A stretch of DNA of 64,000 bases from Oscillospiraceae bacterium (GCA_015064255.1 SVSP01000002.1:1-64000); one strand, 5' to 3'; counted from the stretch's first letter, positions 8,715 to 17,185 are shown. Numbers and translations: made by a program. Notes: generated by a model from the letters alone, not told the origin.

Positions 8715-8882
8715 CCTTTGTATTACAAAGGCATAGGGCAAAGCCCATACCCCTTTGTAGGGCGGGGGTTTACTCCCGCCGTCTTATCGGTGTAATGAGG
8801 TGTTACGGCGGGAGCAAGCCCCCGCCCTACGATGTAATCCCATTATATCACAAATCGGCAGAGAAAACAACATCTCTGCCGA
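8715..8882. repeat. Cluster of three palindromes upstream of the DUF4279 gene
   Basis: There are three hairpins in a row. The first is CCTTTGTA/TACAAAGG (8715-8731). The second is a long 26-bp stem, GTAGGGCGGGGG... (8757-8782) against its near-perfect complement (8805-8830). The third is TCGGCAGAGA/TCTCTGCCGA (8855-8882). They sit inside the inverted-repeat-bounded segment and look like cruciform intergenic repeats rather than coding DNA. Confidence 0.75.
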
Positions 8883-8896
8883 AAATTATGTGTCGC

Positions 8897-8970
8897 GGAC
8901 CGTCGAGGACGCCGGTCCCTACAATTTGGTAAACATCCTTATGAGAAGGAGCGCAAAGGCAGGATCTTAT
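8897..8970 (-). repeat. Right arm of an inverted repeat pair around the DUF4279 gene
   Basis: Mirror copy of 8113-8187. It reads GGACCGTCGAGGACGCC...CCCTACAA, then ATCCTTATGAGAA, and ends GGCAGGATCTTA. Its outer end overlaps the stop codon of the membrane protein gene by about four bases, so that gene's 3' end marks the border. A third copy of the 27-bp unit is at 10705-10731. Confidence 0.75.
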
Positions 8971-9773
8971 TTTTTCTTCTTATCATTCCTATGCAAAATC
9001 TTCCCGATCGTACGGTTACCCGAAAGTGTGAAAAGGTGCTTATTCTTTTTCAAAAATCCGCGGAGCTGTTTTTTGTGGTGGCAAAGCTTTTCCTTGCAGT
9101 TTGCGCACGAAAGACAGGCGTTGGTTTCCTCTGAAAACCGCTTCGGATGAATATAGAACGAAAGCTCCCAGCATACAAAAAGGGCAAACGCGATAGCAAA
9201 AAGGCTCTGCGCGTAAATATTCTTCAGAAACACAAGCGGGGTGAACATCATTATGTAATCCCAGTTGTAAATTCGACAGCTTCCGCAGCATTTGTTCTTC
9301 ATAAACCAGGTCTGGAACGGACAGAAAAAGAGAATACATATCATATCGCAGACCGAATAGGCAAGGCTTATAAGGAGAAGTATCCCGCCGTCGATGATTT
9401 TGAAAAAATAGAGCGCGCCTACTATGCCGTTGAGCAGTATCCATACCGCCGCAACGAGAAGAGTTATCCTGAACGGCTGATTTCTCGGAGTATCGCTTTC
9501 GGTTTGTATGAAATTTTTCTTGAACTGCTTTTGACAGCCCATACTCTCAAATTTTGACGGGAAAAAACGCAGTATCATCTCGATTACGAAGACGATCCAA
9601 ATAAACGAAAGTATAAAGGGATCATTTTCATATCCGCCGAAGGCTTCGTCTGAGCTGTTTGTTTTGTTGATAATATAAAGAAGAGTTGCCGCTATAAAGA
9701 GAAACGATCTGAAAAAGAGCTTGAAATAGTGAAGTGCGGAAATTTTAGAGAGCTTTAAACGGCGTTTTGACAT
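8967..9773 (-). CDS. Uncharacterised Cys-rich membrane protein
   Basis: I do not recognise a named family. From the ATG at 9773, which has GGAG 9 nt upstream, the protein has 268 residues. A longer reading from 9827 would overlap proC and lacks a ribosome site. I see about five or six hydrophobic segments: FLFIAATLLYII, LSFIWIVFVIEMIL, TLLVAAVWILLNGIVGALYFF, ILLLISLAYSVCDMICILFF, FTPLVFLKNIY and LFAIAFALFVCW. Cytoplasmic-type loops carry CCGSC and CLSCANCKEKLCHHKK, which look able to bind metal. The tail is very basic. It follows proC by 25 bp and may ride on that operon. Confidence 0.7.
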   Translation of the reverse strand: MSKRRLKLSKISALHYFKLFFRSFLFIAATLLYIINKTNSSDEAFGGYENDPFILSFIWIVFVIEMILRFFPSKFESMGCQKQFKKNFIQTESDTPRNQPFRITLLVAAVWILLNGIVGALYFFKIIDGGILLLISLAYSVCDMICILFFCPFQTWFMKNKCCGSCRIYNWDYIMMFTPLVFLKNIYAQSLFAIAFALFVCWELSFYIHPKRFSEETNACLSCANCKEKLCHHKKQLRGFLKKNKHLFTLSGNRTIGKILHRNDKKKK

Positions 9774-9798
9774 TACACACATCTCCGTATTGTGAATT

Positions 9799-10602
9799 TT
9801 ATTTGCCGAGCATTTTTGTTTTTTCAAACGAAGATATTACCGCGTCTGTAACGGTGCCGCGGAAAGCGCCCTCTTCGAGAGTGCGGACTCCTTCGATTGT
9901 GCTTCCGCCCGGACTGCAAACGGCATCCTTAAGCTCGCCGGGGTGCTTAGACGATTCTTCGAGCATTTTTGCCGAGCCGATGAGAGTCTGCGTAGCGTAG
10001 GCAAGCGCTTTATCTCTCGGAAGTCCACACGAAACTCCGCCGTCGGCGAGAGCCTCAATGAACATAAACACAAATGCAGGACCGCAACCCGAAAGCGCGC
10101 TGCCGGCATCTATAAGAGCCTCGGGAATCTTATCGAGTTTGCCCGATTTTCCCATAACCGCCAGGAAAAATTCTTCCGTTTCTTCGCTTACACCATCGTC
10201 GGTATCGTAAAGTATCATACCTTCTCCGACCGATACGGGCATATTCGGCATAATTCGTATTATCGGGCAAGAGGTCTTTGCCATTTCCGCGATCTTTTCG
10301 ATCTTTACGCCTGCCGCCATCGAAATGAGAGTCGGTTTTTCTTCTCTTTTTGCGAGAACGTCACCTATCTCACCGAGAGATGACGCCATAAAATTCGGTT
10401 TTACACCGAGGAAAATAAGATCGCATTTTTCTGCTATCTCTGTCGGCGAAGAGATCTTTACATTTGTTTCTTTTGCGATAATTTCCGCTTTTTCGGAAAT
10501 TTTGTCTGCGATAAGTATTTCGCACCGTACATCCGAACGGGATGCTGCACGTATGAGCGCACCGCCCATATTGCCTGCGCCTATAAAGCCGATTGTTTTC
10601 AT
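9799..10602 (-). CDS. proC: Pyrroline-5-carboxylate reductase
   Basis: The 267-residue enzyme performs the last step of proline synthesis, reducing pyrroline-5-carboxylate with NAD(P)H. The N-terminal Rossmann motif IGFIGAGNMGGALI (residues 4-17) binds the cofactor. FLGVKPN and RIMPNMPVSVGEGMI follow. The C-terminal dimer domain carries ALSGCGPAFVFMFIEALADGGV and LKDAVCSPGGSTIEGVRTLE, a strong ProC signature. It lies downstream of proA, separated by a 226-bp repeat block, with proB further upstream, so the full glutamate-to-proline route is present. Confidence 0.96.
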   Translation of the reverse strand: MKTIGFIGAGNMGGALIRAASRSDVRCEILIADKISEKAEIIAKETNVKISSPTEIAEKCDLIFLGVKPNFMASSLGEIGDVLAKREEKPTLISMAAGVKIEKIAEMAKTSCPIIRIMPNMPVSVGEGMILYDTDDGVSEETEEFFLAVMGKSGKLDKIPEALIDAGSALSGCGPAFVFMFIEALADGGVSCGLPRDKALAYATQTLIGSAKMLEESSKHPGELKDAVCSPGGSTIEGVRTLEEGAFRGTVTDAVISSFEKTKMLGK

Positions 10603-10618
10603 AGTTTAAAATCCTTTC

Positions 10619-10828
10619 TCTTGAAAACCCTTTTTGCAAAAAGGGTTTTCAAACTTTCCCAAAAACCATTCTAAAAAGGGAATAATGACTTGTTTTAGGA
10701 ATACGGACAGTCGAGGACGCCTGTCCCTACAACGAGAGGTGTATTTTTTCTTTTTAGTAAAGTTTTTGAAGTTCTTAGAAACTTTTTTCAAAAAGTTTCT
10801 AAGCGGTTTCCAAAGGCAGCGCCTTTGG
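10619..10828. repeat. Repeat block between proA and proC (copy R2 plus a GTAGGGAC unit)
   Basis: It holds a perfect 14-bp-arm palindrome (GAAAACCCTTTTTG/CAAAAAGGGTTTTC), then a copy of the 27-bp GGACAGTCGAGGAC...CCCTACA unit (10705-10731). Next comes the complement of AACTTCAAAAACTTTACT, then CTTAGAAACTTTTT/AAAAAGTTTCTAAG, and CCAAAGGC/GCCTTTGG at the proA stop. Such stems inside an operon could weaken proC expression or stabilise the mRNA end. Confidence 0.75.
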
Positions 10829-12088
10829 TTATCTCACCTGTCCGTTACCGCGGATAATATACTTGTATGTGTTAAGCTCGGAAAGTCCCATAGGACCGCG
10901 GGCGTGAAGCTTCTGCGTGGAAATTCCGATCTCGCAACCGAGTCCGAATTCTCCGCCGTCGGTAAAACGCGTTGAAGCGTTAACGTAGACCGCCGCGCTG
11001 TCGATAACCTTTGTGAAATAGTCCGATGCTTCGCTGTTTTCGGTGATTATCGCTTCAGAATGTCCTGTCGAATGCTTTAAAATGTGTTCGCAGGCTTCTT
11101 TTACGCCCGAAACGACCTTGACGGCAAGAATATAGTCGAGAAATTCGGTGTCAAAGTCGTTTTCACGTGCGTGAGTGCCCTCGATTATCTTTGCCGCGTT
11201 TTCGTCAAGGCGAAGCTCGACGGGAATCTTTCCGTCTTTTTCGCGCACGTCACAAAGTCTGTTTTTAAGAAGCGGTAAGAATCTTTCCGCTATTTTTTCT
11301 GAAACGAGGCATACCTCTGCGGCGTTACACACAGAAGGACGGCTCGTTTTCGCGTTTTCAAGAATGTTAAGTGCCTTTTCAACATCAGCGTCGCTATCAA
11401 CGTAAATGTGACAGATTCCCGTTCCCGTCTGAATACAAGGAACCTTTGCATTTTCGGTACAAGCGCGGATGAGTCCTGCTCCGCCTCTCGGAATGAGCAG
11501 GTCAATATACCCAACTCCGTTCATAAGCTCGTTTGCACTCTCACGGCTCGTGTCCTCAACTATCTGAACGAGGTCTTCGGGAAGTCCCGCCTTGGCAATT
11601 CCTTTGCGGAGCGCGGCAGTTATCGCTCTTGCCGAGCGTGCGGCTTCCTTTCCGCCGCGAAGAATACATACGTTGCCCGATTTGAGTGTGAGTGCCGCCG
11701 CGTCAGAGGTGACGTTCGGACGACTTTCGTATATTATAGCAATAACCCCCATCGGCGCGGAAACCTTCTCGATCACAATGCCGTTAGGGCGAGTAACCGC
11801 GGATATCACTTTTCCGACAGGATCGGGAAGATCAATAACCTCGCGGATCCCGTTTGCCATAGCCTCGATTCTCTTTTCGCTGAGAGAGAGTCTGTCGAGC
11901 ATAACCTCGGAGATCTTTCCTTTTGCCGCTTCAACGTCAAGTTCGCTTGCCGCAAGGATCTCGTCTTTGTTTTCTATAAGCATATCCGCCATAAACGAGA
12001 GCGCACGGTTTTTGTCATTTGTCGATATTGAGGCAAGAACGCCCTTGACGGCGGATGCTCTTTTCATTATTTCAAGTGTTGTAAGCAT
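10829..12088 (-). CDS. proA: Gamma-glutamyl phosphate reductase
   Basis: This 419-residue aldehyde-dehydrogenase-fold enzyme makes glutamate semialdehyde from gamma-glutamyl phosphate with NADPH. Visible landmarks are [19 protein letters not shown] (about 117-135), [23 protein letters not shown] and [13 protein letters not shown], whose Cys is the catalytic thiol. The C-terminal [29 protein letters not shown] is highly typical of ProA. It follows proB by 32 bp and is clearly co-transcribed. The length is normal for bacteria. Confidence 0.97.
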   Translation of the reverse strand: MLTTLEIMKRASAVKGVLASISTNDKNRALSFMADMLIENKDEILAASELDVEAAKGKISEVMLDRLSLSEKRIEAMANGIREVIDLPDPVGKVISAVTRPNGIVIEKVSAPMGVIAIIYESRPNVTSDAAALTLKSGNVCILRGGKEAARSARAITAALRKGIAKAGLPEDLVQIVEDTSRESANELMNGVGYIDLLIPRGGAGLIRACTENAKVPCIQTGTGICHIYVDSDADVEKALNILENAKTSRPSVCNAAEVCLVSEKIAERFLPLLKNRLCDVREKDGKIPVELRLDENAAKIIEGTHARENDFDTEFLDYILAVKVVSGVKEACEHILKHSTGHSEAIITENSEASDYFTKVIDSAAVYVNASTRFTDGGEFGLGCEIGISTQKLHARGPMGLSELNTYKYIIRGNGQVR

Positions 12089-12120
12089 TTTTTAAGCCTT
12101 TCTGCTGAAAAATCGTATTA

Positions 12121-12891
12121 TCAGGCTTCTTTTGCGCTGAAACGTGTTCCTATCGGCTTTCCGTCTGCGATATCATAGAGAAGCTCGGGATTTCCGCCGT
12201 TTGCGATTATCATATCAACCCCGTTTGCCATACAGGTTGACGCCGCGCGGAGTTTGGTCGCCATACCGCCGGTTGAAAGCTCACTTCCCTTGCCTTCCGC
12301 AAGAGCGAGGATCTCCGGTGTTATCTCCTTTACGTAGCTGATAAGCTTTGCATTTTCGTCCGTTCTCGGATTTGCGGTGTAAAGTCCGTCTATGTCCGAA
12401 AGAAGCACTAAAAGATCAGCAGAAATGCTGACCGCCGTCATAGCCGCAAGCGTATCGTTGTCACCGATAACGATTTCATCGGTTGCTACCGTGTCGTTTT
12501 CGTTTATTACAGGAATCGCACCGAGCTCAAGCAGTCTTGAGAGCGTGTTATGGAAGTTTTTGCGTCTGTTTTCGCAGTCTATATCGGAAGCCGTGAGCAG
12601 AATTTGCGCGACCGTGTGATGGTATTCGGAGAAGAGCTTATCGTACGTGTACATCAGCTCGCACTGACCGACAGCCGCAGCCGCCTGCTTGGTCGGAATA
12701 TCCTTCGGGCGCTCCGAAAGTGACAGCTTGCCGACACCCATACCGATAGCTCCCGAAGATACCATAATTATCTCGTGTCCTGCGTTTTTGAGGTCGCTGA
12801 TGACTCTGCAAAGACGCTCGACCATTCTTATATTCTGCCAACCCGTCGGATGTGTCAGGGTGGACGTTCCTACCTTTATTACTATTCTCAT
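12121..12891 (-). CDS. proB: Glutamate 5-kinase (short form without PUA domain)
   Basis: The enzyme phosphorylates glutamate, the first and usually feedback-controlled step of proline synthesis. The amino-acid-kinase fold is shown by IVIKVGTSTLTHPTG at the start, VSSGAIGMGVGKL (about 45-57), PVINENDTVATDEI, FGDND-type GDNDTLAA, and LLSDIDGLYTANPR. The C-terminal STGGMATKLRAA completes the site. At 256 residues it consists only of the kinase domain. The E. coli type has an extra PUA domain of about 100 residues, which is absent here, as in many Clostridia. It is the first gene of proB-proA-proC. Confidence 0.95.
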   Translation of the reverse strand: MRIVIKVGTSTLTHPTGWQNIRMVERLCRVISDLKNAGHEIIMVSSGAIGMGVGKLSLSERPKDIPTKQAAAAVGQCELMYTYDKLFSEYHHTVAQILLTASDIDCENRRKNFHNTLSRLLELGAIPVINENDTVATDEIVIGDNDTLAAMTAVSISADLLVLLSDIDGLYTANPRTDENAKLISYVKEITPEILALAEGKGSELSTGGMATKLRAASTCMANGVDMIIANGGNPELLYDIADGKPIGTRFSAKEA

Positions 12892-12935
12892 AGAGTTTTT
12901 AACCTCTTTTCAATATTTATATAAACTATTTGATT

Positions 12936-12964
12936 ATTTTACCATATTTTTTCTGCCGAGTCAA
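12936..12964 (-). promoter_or_regulatory. Sigma-A promoter of proBAC
   Basis: Minus strand TTGACT (12959-12964), a 17-bp spacer and TAAAAT (12936-12941), 45 bp before the proB ATG. It is divergent from the promoter at 13005-13033. Confidence 0.75.
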
Positions 12965-13004
12965 GAAAAAAGCGACTATTTCTCACGCACATTAAAAAAT
13001 ATTA

Positions 13005-13033
13005 TTGACAAAAGCGCGATTTACCCGTAAAAT
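13005..13033 (+). promoter_or_regulatory. Sigma-A promoter of the C26 hydrolase gene
   Basis: TTGACA (13005-13010), a 17-bp spacer and TAAAAT (13028-13033), with AAGGAG about 10 nt before the ATG at 13081. Confidence 0.75.
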
Positions 13034-13080
13034 ATTATCAGAATTATTTTTATTTTGCTTTATTTAAGGAGATAACAAAA

Positions 13081-13776
13081 ATGACCGACATTTTACACGA
13101 TACATTATCCGAAAAAAACAAACCGATTATAGGGATAGCGGCAAATCTTGACGACTACGGTGTTCAGCTCGGTCTTACTTATATACGCGCGCTGTACGGA
13201 GTCGGCGCTTTGCCCGTTATTCTCTGCCCCACCGAAAACGAAGACGAGATTGCACAAACGGCAGACCGTCTTGACGGAATTCTTTTCGCAGGCGGAATAG
13301 ATGTTTTTCCCGAATTTTACGGCGATAGCTTTATTCACGAAAAAACCGAGTGCTGCAAGGCGCGCGACCTGTTTGAGCTTGCACTCTTCAAGGCTTTTTA
13401 TGAGAGAAAAAAGCCGATTCTCGGCATTTGCCGCGGCGTACAGCTTATTAACGTCGCTCTCGGCGGAACACTTTTTCAGCACATTGAAAATCACAGCGGT
13501 GTAACGCACAACGTAAATGTCAGCGGACATCTTCTTAGGCTTTCGGGCGGCAAAACGCCCGCTGTGACAAACAGCACTCACCATCAGGCGCTAAAGAAGC
13601 TCGGAAAAGATCTTGAAGTTATCGGTCTTTCTGACGATGGCATTATCGAGGGTGTATGCGATTTTTCGGACGGCAGATATCTTCTCGGAGTGCAGTTCCA
13701 CCCCGAAAAAAGCTTTCCCGACGATGACTTCTCCCGCGCTATTATCAGAGATTTCGTAAACGCTTGCTCTGCTTAG
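13081..13776 (+). CDS. Gamma-glutamyl-GABA hydrolase family protein (peptidase C26, PuuD-like)
   Basis: This 231-residue class I glutamine-amidotransferase-fold hydrolase has FAGGIDVFPEFYGD, the nucleophile elbow LGICRGVQLINVALGGTLFQHI (Cys near residue 120) and the distal His-Glu of GVQFHPEKSF. That is the C26 triad. Relatives split gamma-glutamyl amides such as gamma-glutamyl-GABA in putrescine breakdown. No other putrescine gene is present, and the divergent proline operon shares only glutamate as a theme. It is a monocistronic gene followed by a repeat block. Confidence 0.85.
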   Translation: MTDILHDTLSEKNKPIIGIAANLDDYGVQLGLTYIRALYGVGALPVILCPTENEDEIAQTADRLDGILFAGGIDVFPEFYGDSFIHEKTECCKARDLFELALFKAFYERKKPILGICRGVQLINVALGGTLFQHIENHSGVTHNVNVSGHLLRLSGGKTPAVTNSTHHQALKKLGKDLEVIGLSDDGIIEGVCDFSDGRYLLGVQFHPEKSFPDDDFSRAIIRDFVNACSA

Positions 13777-13779
13777 GGC

Positions 13780-13984
13780 TCTGCCCGGGGATACACTTAG
13801 GGCTCTGCCCTAAGAACCCGCTAAAGGCTCTGCCTTTGGAAACCGCCAAGAACCTTTTTGAAAAAAGGTTCTTGGAACTCCAAAAACTTTACTGAAAAAG
13901 AAAAAATCTTTTTTAGAAAAGTTTTGTTCGAGCTTTTTCAAAAGCTCGCGGGGTTTCTTAAGGGGCGGCGCCCCTTGAGTATAA
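13780..13984. repeat. Modular hairpin repeat, copy R3
   Basis: This run of stems is TTAGGGC/GCCCTAA, AAAGGC..GCCTTT, CCAAGAACCTTTTT/AAAAAGGTTCTTGG, the single-stranded word ACTCCAAAAACTTTACT, GAGCTTTTTCAAAAGCTC and AAGGGGC/GCCCCTT. The GAGC stem plus GTTTCTTAAGGGG matches copy R1 over about 45 bp in the same orientation, but the order of modules is rotated relative to R1. Confidence 0.75.
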
Positions 13985-14008
13985 ACGGGAGGCCTTTTAG
14001 CCTCCCGT
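13985..14008 (-). terminator. Terminator of the 14-17 kb sugar operon
   Basis: A 9-bp stem (acgggaggc / gcctcccgt) with a 6-nt loop, 17 bp past the epimerase stop on the minus strand. It is followed by TTTAT, so the U tract is short. Confidence 0.65.
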
Positions 14009-14024
14009 AATCGTTTTTACAAAT

Positions 14025-14702
14025 TCACTCTGCCGATCTGCGAAGCTCGGCAATTCCCTCTGCCAGAGTGTAGCCCTTTTTATATACGCTGCTCGTGCCT
14101 GCAACAAAAATGTTTGCACCTGCATCGGACAGGATCTTTGCATTTTCGAAGCTGATATTTCCGTCAACCTCGATGTCAAGATGAGAATATCCGCCCTCAT
14201 CGAGCATTTTGCGAAGGTCTTTGACCTTTTTCACACACGCGGGAATAAGCTTTTGACCTGCAAAGCCGGGATTTACCGTCATTACGAGGATTCCGTCACA
14301 GTCGTCAAGAAGCGGCTCGATCATACAGATGGGCGTCGATGGGGAAATTGCGATCATCGGTTTTGCTCCCTTTGAACGGATATAAGCAAGGCATTTTTGC
14401 GCGTGTACGCCTGCTTCAAGGTGAATACTTACGTATTCGCCTTCTTTTATGTCAAACCATTCAAGCTTTTCCTCGGGCTTTTCAACCATAAGATGTATGT
14501 CAAGCGGAATGCTCGTGTTTGCGCGTATCTGCTTGATCGTGTCGGTACCGAACTGCATATTCGGAACGAAATGTCCGTCCATAACGTCGATATGAAGATA
14601 TTCTATTTTTTCTTCTTCAAAAACACGCAGAGTTTTTTCGTAATCAAAAATATTTCCGCACATAAGCGATGGCGATATCATTTTTTTCATTTTTATGGCC
14701 AT
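14025..14702 (-). CDS. Ribulose-phosphate 3-epimerase family, allulose-6-phosphate epimerase-like
   Basis: This 225-residue TIM-barrel epimerase shows ISPSLMC near the start, HIDVMDGHFVPN, DIHLMVEKP, VMTVNPGFAGQKLIP and DIEVDG, which carry the metal-binding His/Asp residues. ISPSLMC and MTVxPGFAGQ match AlsE (D-allulose-6-phosphate 3-epimerase) better than Rpe, whose usual words are IAPSIL and SVNPGFGGQ. It is the last gene of a tight operon with RpiB, a ROK kinase and a dehydrogenase. That set fits conversion of allose-6-phosphate or allulose-6-phosphate to fructose-6-phosphate. Rpe activity in the pentose phosphate pathway cannot be excluded. Confidence 0.8.
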   Translation of the reverse strand: MAIKMKKMISPSLMCGNIFDYEKTLRVFEEEKIEYLHIDVMDGHFVPNMQFGTDTIKQIRANTSIPLDIHLMVEKPEEKLEWFDIKEGEYVSIHLEAGVHAQKCLAYIRSKGAKPMIAISPSTPICMIEPLLDDCDGILVMTVNPGFAGQKLIPACVKKVKDLRKMLDEGGYSHLDIEVDGNISFENAKILSDAGANIFVAGTSSVYKKGYTLAEGIAELRRSAE

Positions 14703-14720
14703 TCCTTCCTTTGATCAAAA

Positions 14721-15164
14721 TTAGTTTCTTGCGCTTATTTCGTCGAGCATATTTACACGTTTTTCGTGTCTTCCGCCTTCAAACTCGGCATCAAGCCAGC
14801 TCTTTACGATGAGCTTTGCAAGCTCCGGCCCTATAACTCTTGCACCGAAGCAGAGCACGTTGGTGTTGTTGTGCTGTTTTGAAAGTGCAGCCGAATACGG
14901 CTCGCTGCAAACAACGGCGCGTATGCCCTTGACTCTGTTTGCCGCAAGAGATATTCCGACTCCCGTACCGCATATCGCGATACCGAGGTCGGCTTTCTTT
15001 TCGGCAACCGCGCGCGCAACCTTTTCTCCGTATATCGGATAATCGCATCGCTCACCCGTGTGTGTGCCGAGATCGAGAACGCTGTGACCGAGCTCTTCAA
15101 GATATGCTGTGATCTCTTTCTTCATTTCAAGCGCAGTGTGGTCGTTTCCGCAAGCTATTATCAT
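14721..15164 (-). CDS. rpiB: Ribose/allose-6-phosphate isomerase RpiB
   Basis: The 147-residue protein interconverts ribose-5-phosphate and ribulose-5-phosphate. In several bacteria it also interconverts allose-6-phosphate and allulose-6-phosphate. Signatures are ACGNDHTALEMK at the N terminus, DLGTHTGERCDYP, ICGTGVGISLAANRVKGIRAVVCSEPYSA with the catalytic Cys, and NNTNVLCFGARVIG. I start at the ATG at 15164, which has AAAGGAG 9 nt upstream. A longer frame to 15224 would add 20 residues unlike the family. The gap to the epimerase gene is 18 bp. Confidence 0.92.
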   Translation of the reverse strand: MIIACGNDHTALEMKKEITAYLEELGHSVLDLGTHTGERCDYPIYGEKVARAVAEKKADLGIAICGTGVGISLAANRVKGIRAVVCSEPYSAALSKQHNNTNVLCFGARVIGPELAKLIVKSWLDAEFEGGRHEKRVNMLDEISARN

Positions 15165-15203
15165 ACTAAACTCTCCTTTTGGGCAGTATTTAATAAAATC
15201 AGG

Positions 15204-15249
15204 CGGCAAGCACCCTGTAATCATATTTTACGAAAAAAGGTGCTTGCCG
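15204..15249 (-). terminator. Intra-operon hairpin between the ROK kinase and rpiB genes
   Basis: A perfect 11-bp stem (cggcaagcacc / ggtgcttgccg) with a 24-nt loop fills the 103-bp gap. No strong U run follows on the minus strand, so it may be an attenuator, an mRNA-stabilising stem or a weak terminator. Confidence 0.45.
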
Positions 15250-15267
15250 TCAATAGGTTTAAGTAAT

Positions 15268-16155
15268 TTACTTGACTTTTTGAGCAAATATTCCTGCTCC
15301 GAGGACGCCGATATCCCCGCTGCCCTGTGAATACAGAGCTTTCAGAGTGTCTGCGGGAAGAGGCTTGCGCGTATATTTCAGTACGAGCAAAACAAATTCT
15401 TCCTTCGGGAAGCCGTCCATATTCGGTATTCCTCCGCCGAGAATGAGAAGCTCGGGGTCGAGAATGTTTACCTCGGACGCTATCACCCGCGCAAGTCGGT
15501 CGAGATAGTTCTTTATTTCGATGCTTTCGCGGTGTTTGACAAAAATTTCGGATATATCGCAGTCATTGAAGGTTTCTTCGGCAAGTCGGGATAAATATTT
15601 TCCGCCGACGCAGACTTCCGCACATCCGACGTTTCCGCAGCCGCAAGGGTCGTCCGAATCTCCGAAAGGAATGTGTCCAAGCTCACCCGCGACTCCGTTG
15701 TGACCTGCCACAAGATTTCCGTTTATCATCATCGCGTTGCCGAGTCCCGTGCCGATATAGCAGGCGACGATATCGTTCGCCGATATTTTCATACGCTCGA
15801 GATCACCGAGAAGCAGAAGATTTACGTCTTTTTCAATAAAAATCGGGAAATCGAAGTGCTTTCCGAGCTCTTCTTTTACGTTGACTCCGTCAAATCCGGC
15901 AAGATTTGGTGCGCTCAGCACTCTTTCGCGCTTTTTATCCACAGTTGCGGGAAAACCTATGCACGCGCCTTTGATTTTTCCTTCAAGAGTGTGCTTCGAG
16001 ATGTAATTTTTTATAAAATCTTTCAGCTTTTCTATCGGAGAAGACCTCAAAGCCTCGCTGACAGAATACTTCTCAAACGCACAAAGAGTGAAATTTTCAT
16101 CCACAAGCCCGATACGCAGACTTGTTCCGCCAATATCGATACCAATACTATACAT
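15268..16155 (-). CDS. ROK-family sugar kinase
   Basis: A 295-residue sugar kinase of the ROK family. The N-terminal phosphate-binding loop is GIDIGGTSLRIGLVD (residues 4-18). IGTGLGNAMMINGNLVAGHNGVAGELGHIP covers the substrate loop and the catalytic region. CGCGNVGCAEVCVGG is the zinc-binding CxCGxxGCxE motif. There is no helix-turn-helix, so it is an enzyme and not a repressor. It starts 1 bp after the dehydrogenase stop. In this operon an allose, allulose or similar hexose is the most likely substrate, by analogy with AlsK, but glucokinase activity is an alternative. Confidence 0.85.
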   Translation of the reverse strand: MYSIGIDIGGTSLRIGLVDENFTLCAFEKYSVSEALRSSPIEKLKDFIKNYISKHTLEGKIKGACIGFPATVDKKRERVLSAPNLAGFDGVNVKEELGKHFDFPIFIEKDVNLLLLGDLERMKISANDIVACYIGTGLGNAMMINGNLVAGHNGVAGELGHIPFGDSDDPCGCGNVGCAEVCVGGKYLSRLAEETFNDCDISEIFVKHRESIEIKNYLDRLARVIASEVNILDPELLILGGGIPNMDGFPKEEFVLLVLKYTRKPLPADTLKALYSQGSGDIGVLGAGIFAQKVK

Positions 16156-16156
16156 A

Positions 16157-17137
16157 TCAGACTATATAAGGCTCGCCGTCAAGCGTTTCCATATCAATAA
16201 CAGCCTTCATAAATATGCCGTACTTGGTTTCAAGATCTGCCTGTGCCTGGTCGAATTTGCTCATCGGATATACCTTTGTGGGAATATTCTGATAGCACCA
16301 ACGCTTATCTGACAGCATACGCACCGCGTTTCTTGCGCCCTCGCGTGAAAGCTCTGCTTCTCTCGGGTGTGTGCTGAGACATTCAATAGCGCGTACGTTG
16401 AGAAGCTGTACGTTCACAAGGCGTTTGTCCCCTGTGTGGTATGCGCCGAGGCAAAGCTGACCGCATTCTTTTGTGAGGTGAATGGCAAGGTCGAGAGATT
16501 CGTTCGTTTCTCCCCATTCCATAACGCACTTATAGCCGCGGAAGCCGCCTCTTATCTTTTCCCACATTTCTTCGGGGGTATATACCTCGTCTGCGCCGTA
16601 TTTCAGAGCGTTTTCGCGCGATTCCTTGCGGGGATCTACAGCTATAACGTAAGCGCCTCTCATACGAAGAAGCGAGATAGCTCCGCAACCCATATATCCC
16701 GCGCCGACAACGCAGACCTCTGTACCCGGCATAGATATTTTTGCTTTGCTTACCGCGCTCATCATACAAGCAAGAGGCTCGAGAATACAGTCAACATCGC
16801 GTACGTTTTCGGGGATCTTGTATATTGAGTTCGGATTTACAGGTGCATATTCGACCATTCCTCCGCCGCCCGGAAGTCCGCTTCCCCAGAATCCGCTGAC
16901 CTTGTCGCCGACCTTCCAGCCCTTTACGTTTGCGCCGATCTCAGCTATAACGCCGAGAGGCTCGTGACCGAAAGCAGTTCCTTCTTTAGCGGTTGACCAA
17001 TCATAATGCTCTGACATACAAACGCCGACGTACTTGTTTTTTACAAGCACCTGATTTGCATTTATCGTCGGCTTCGGAACCTCTATTATTGTACTTTTGC
17101 GAGGACCTACCGACACAACCTGTTTCATCATTTCCAT
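16157..17137 (-). CDS. Medium-chain zinc-type alcohol/polyol dehydrogenase
   Basis: This 326-residue MDR dehydrogenase has the catalytic-domain words GVCMSEHYDW and GHEPLGVIAEIG (zinc-ligand Cys, His and Glu). The NAD-binding motif is VVGAGYMGCGAI, and AVDPRKE ends the second strand with an acidic residue, favouring NAD. The usual loop of four Cys for structural zinc is missing, and the chain is somewhat short. It is the first gene of the AraC-controlled operon, with GGAG 9 nt before the ATG at 17137. It may oxidise a sugar alcohol such as allitol to the ketose used by the downstream enzymes, which is inference. Confidence 0.82.
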   Translation of the reverse strand: MEMMKQVVSVGPRKSTIIEVPKPTINANQVLVKNKYVGVCMSEHYDWSTAKEGTAFGHEPLGVIAEIGANVKGWKVGDKVSGFWGSGLPGGGGMVEYAPVNPNSIYKIPENVRDVDCILEPLACMMSAVSKAKISMPGTEVCVVGAGYMGCGAISLLRMRGAYVIAVDPRKESRENALKYGADEVYTPEEMWEKIRGGFRGYKCVMEWGETNESLDLAIHLTKECGQLCLGAYHTGDKRLVNVQLLNVRAIECLSTHPREAELSREGARNAVRMLSDKRWCYQNIPTKVYPMSKFDQAQADLETKYGIFMKAVIDMETLDGEPYIV

Positions 17138-17185
17138 AACATATTCTCCGTAATGTTGATATTCAGAGATTTACTCTGTGATTTC

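Noticed and set aside
8690..9150. Small open frames at 8690-8932 and 8800-9150 on the plus strand
   Set aside because: They run through hairpins and repeats, and lack ribosome sites and any domain.
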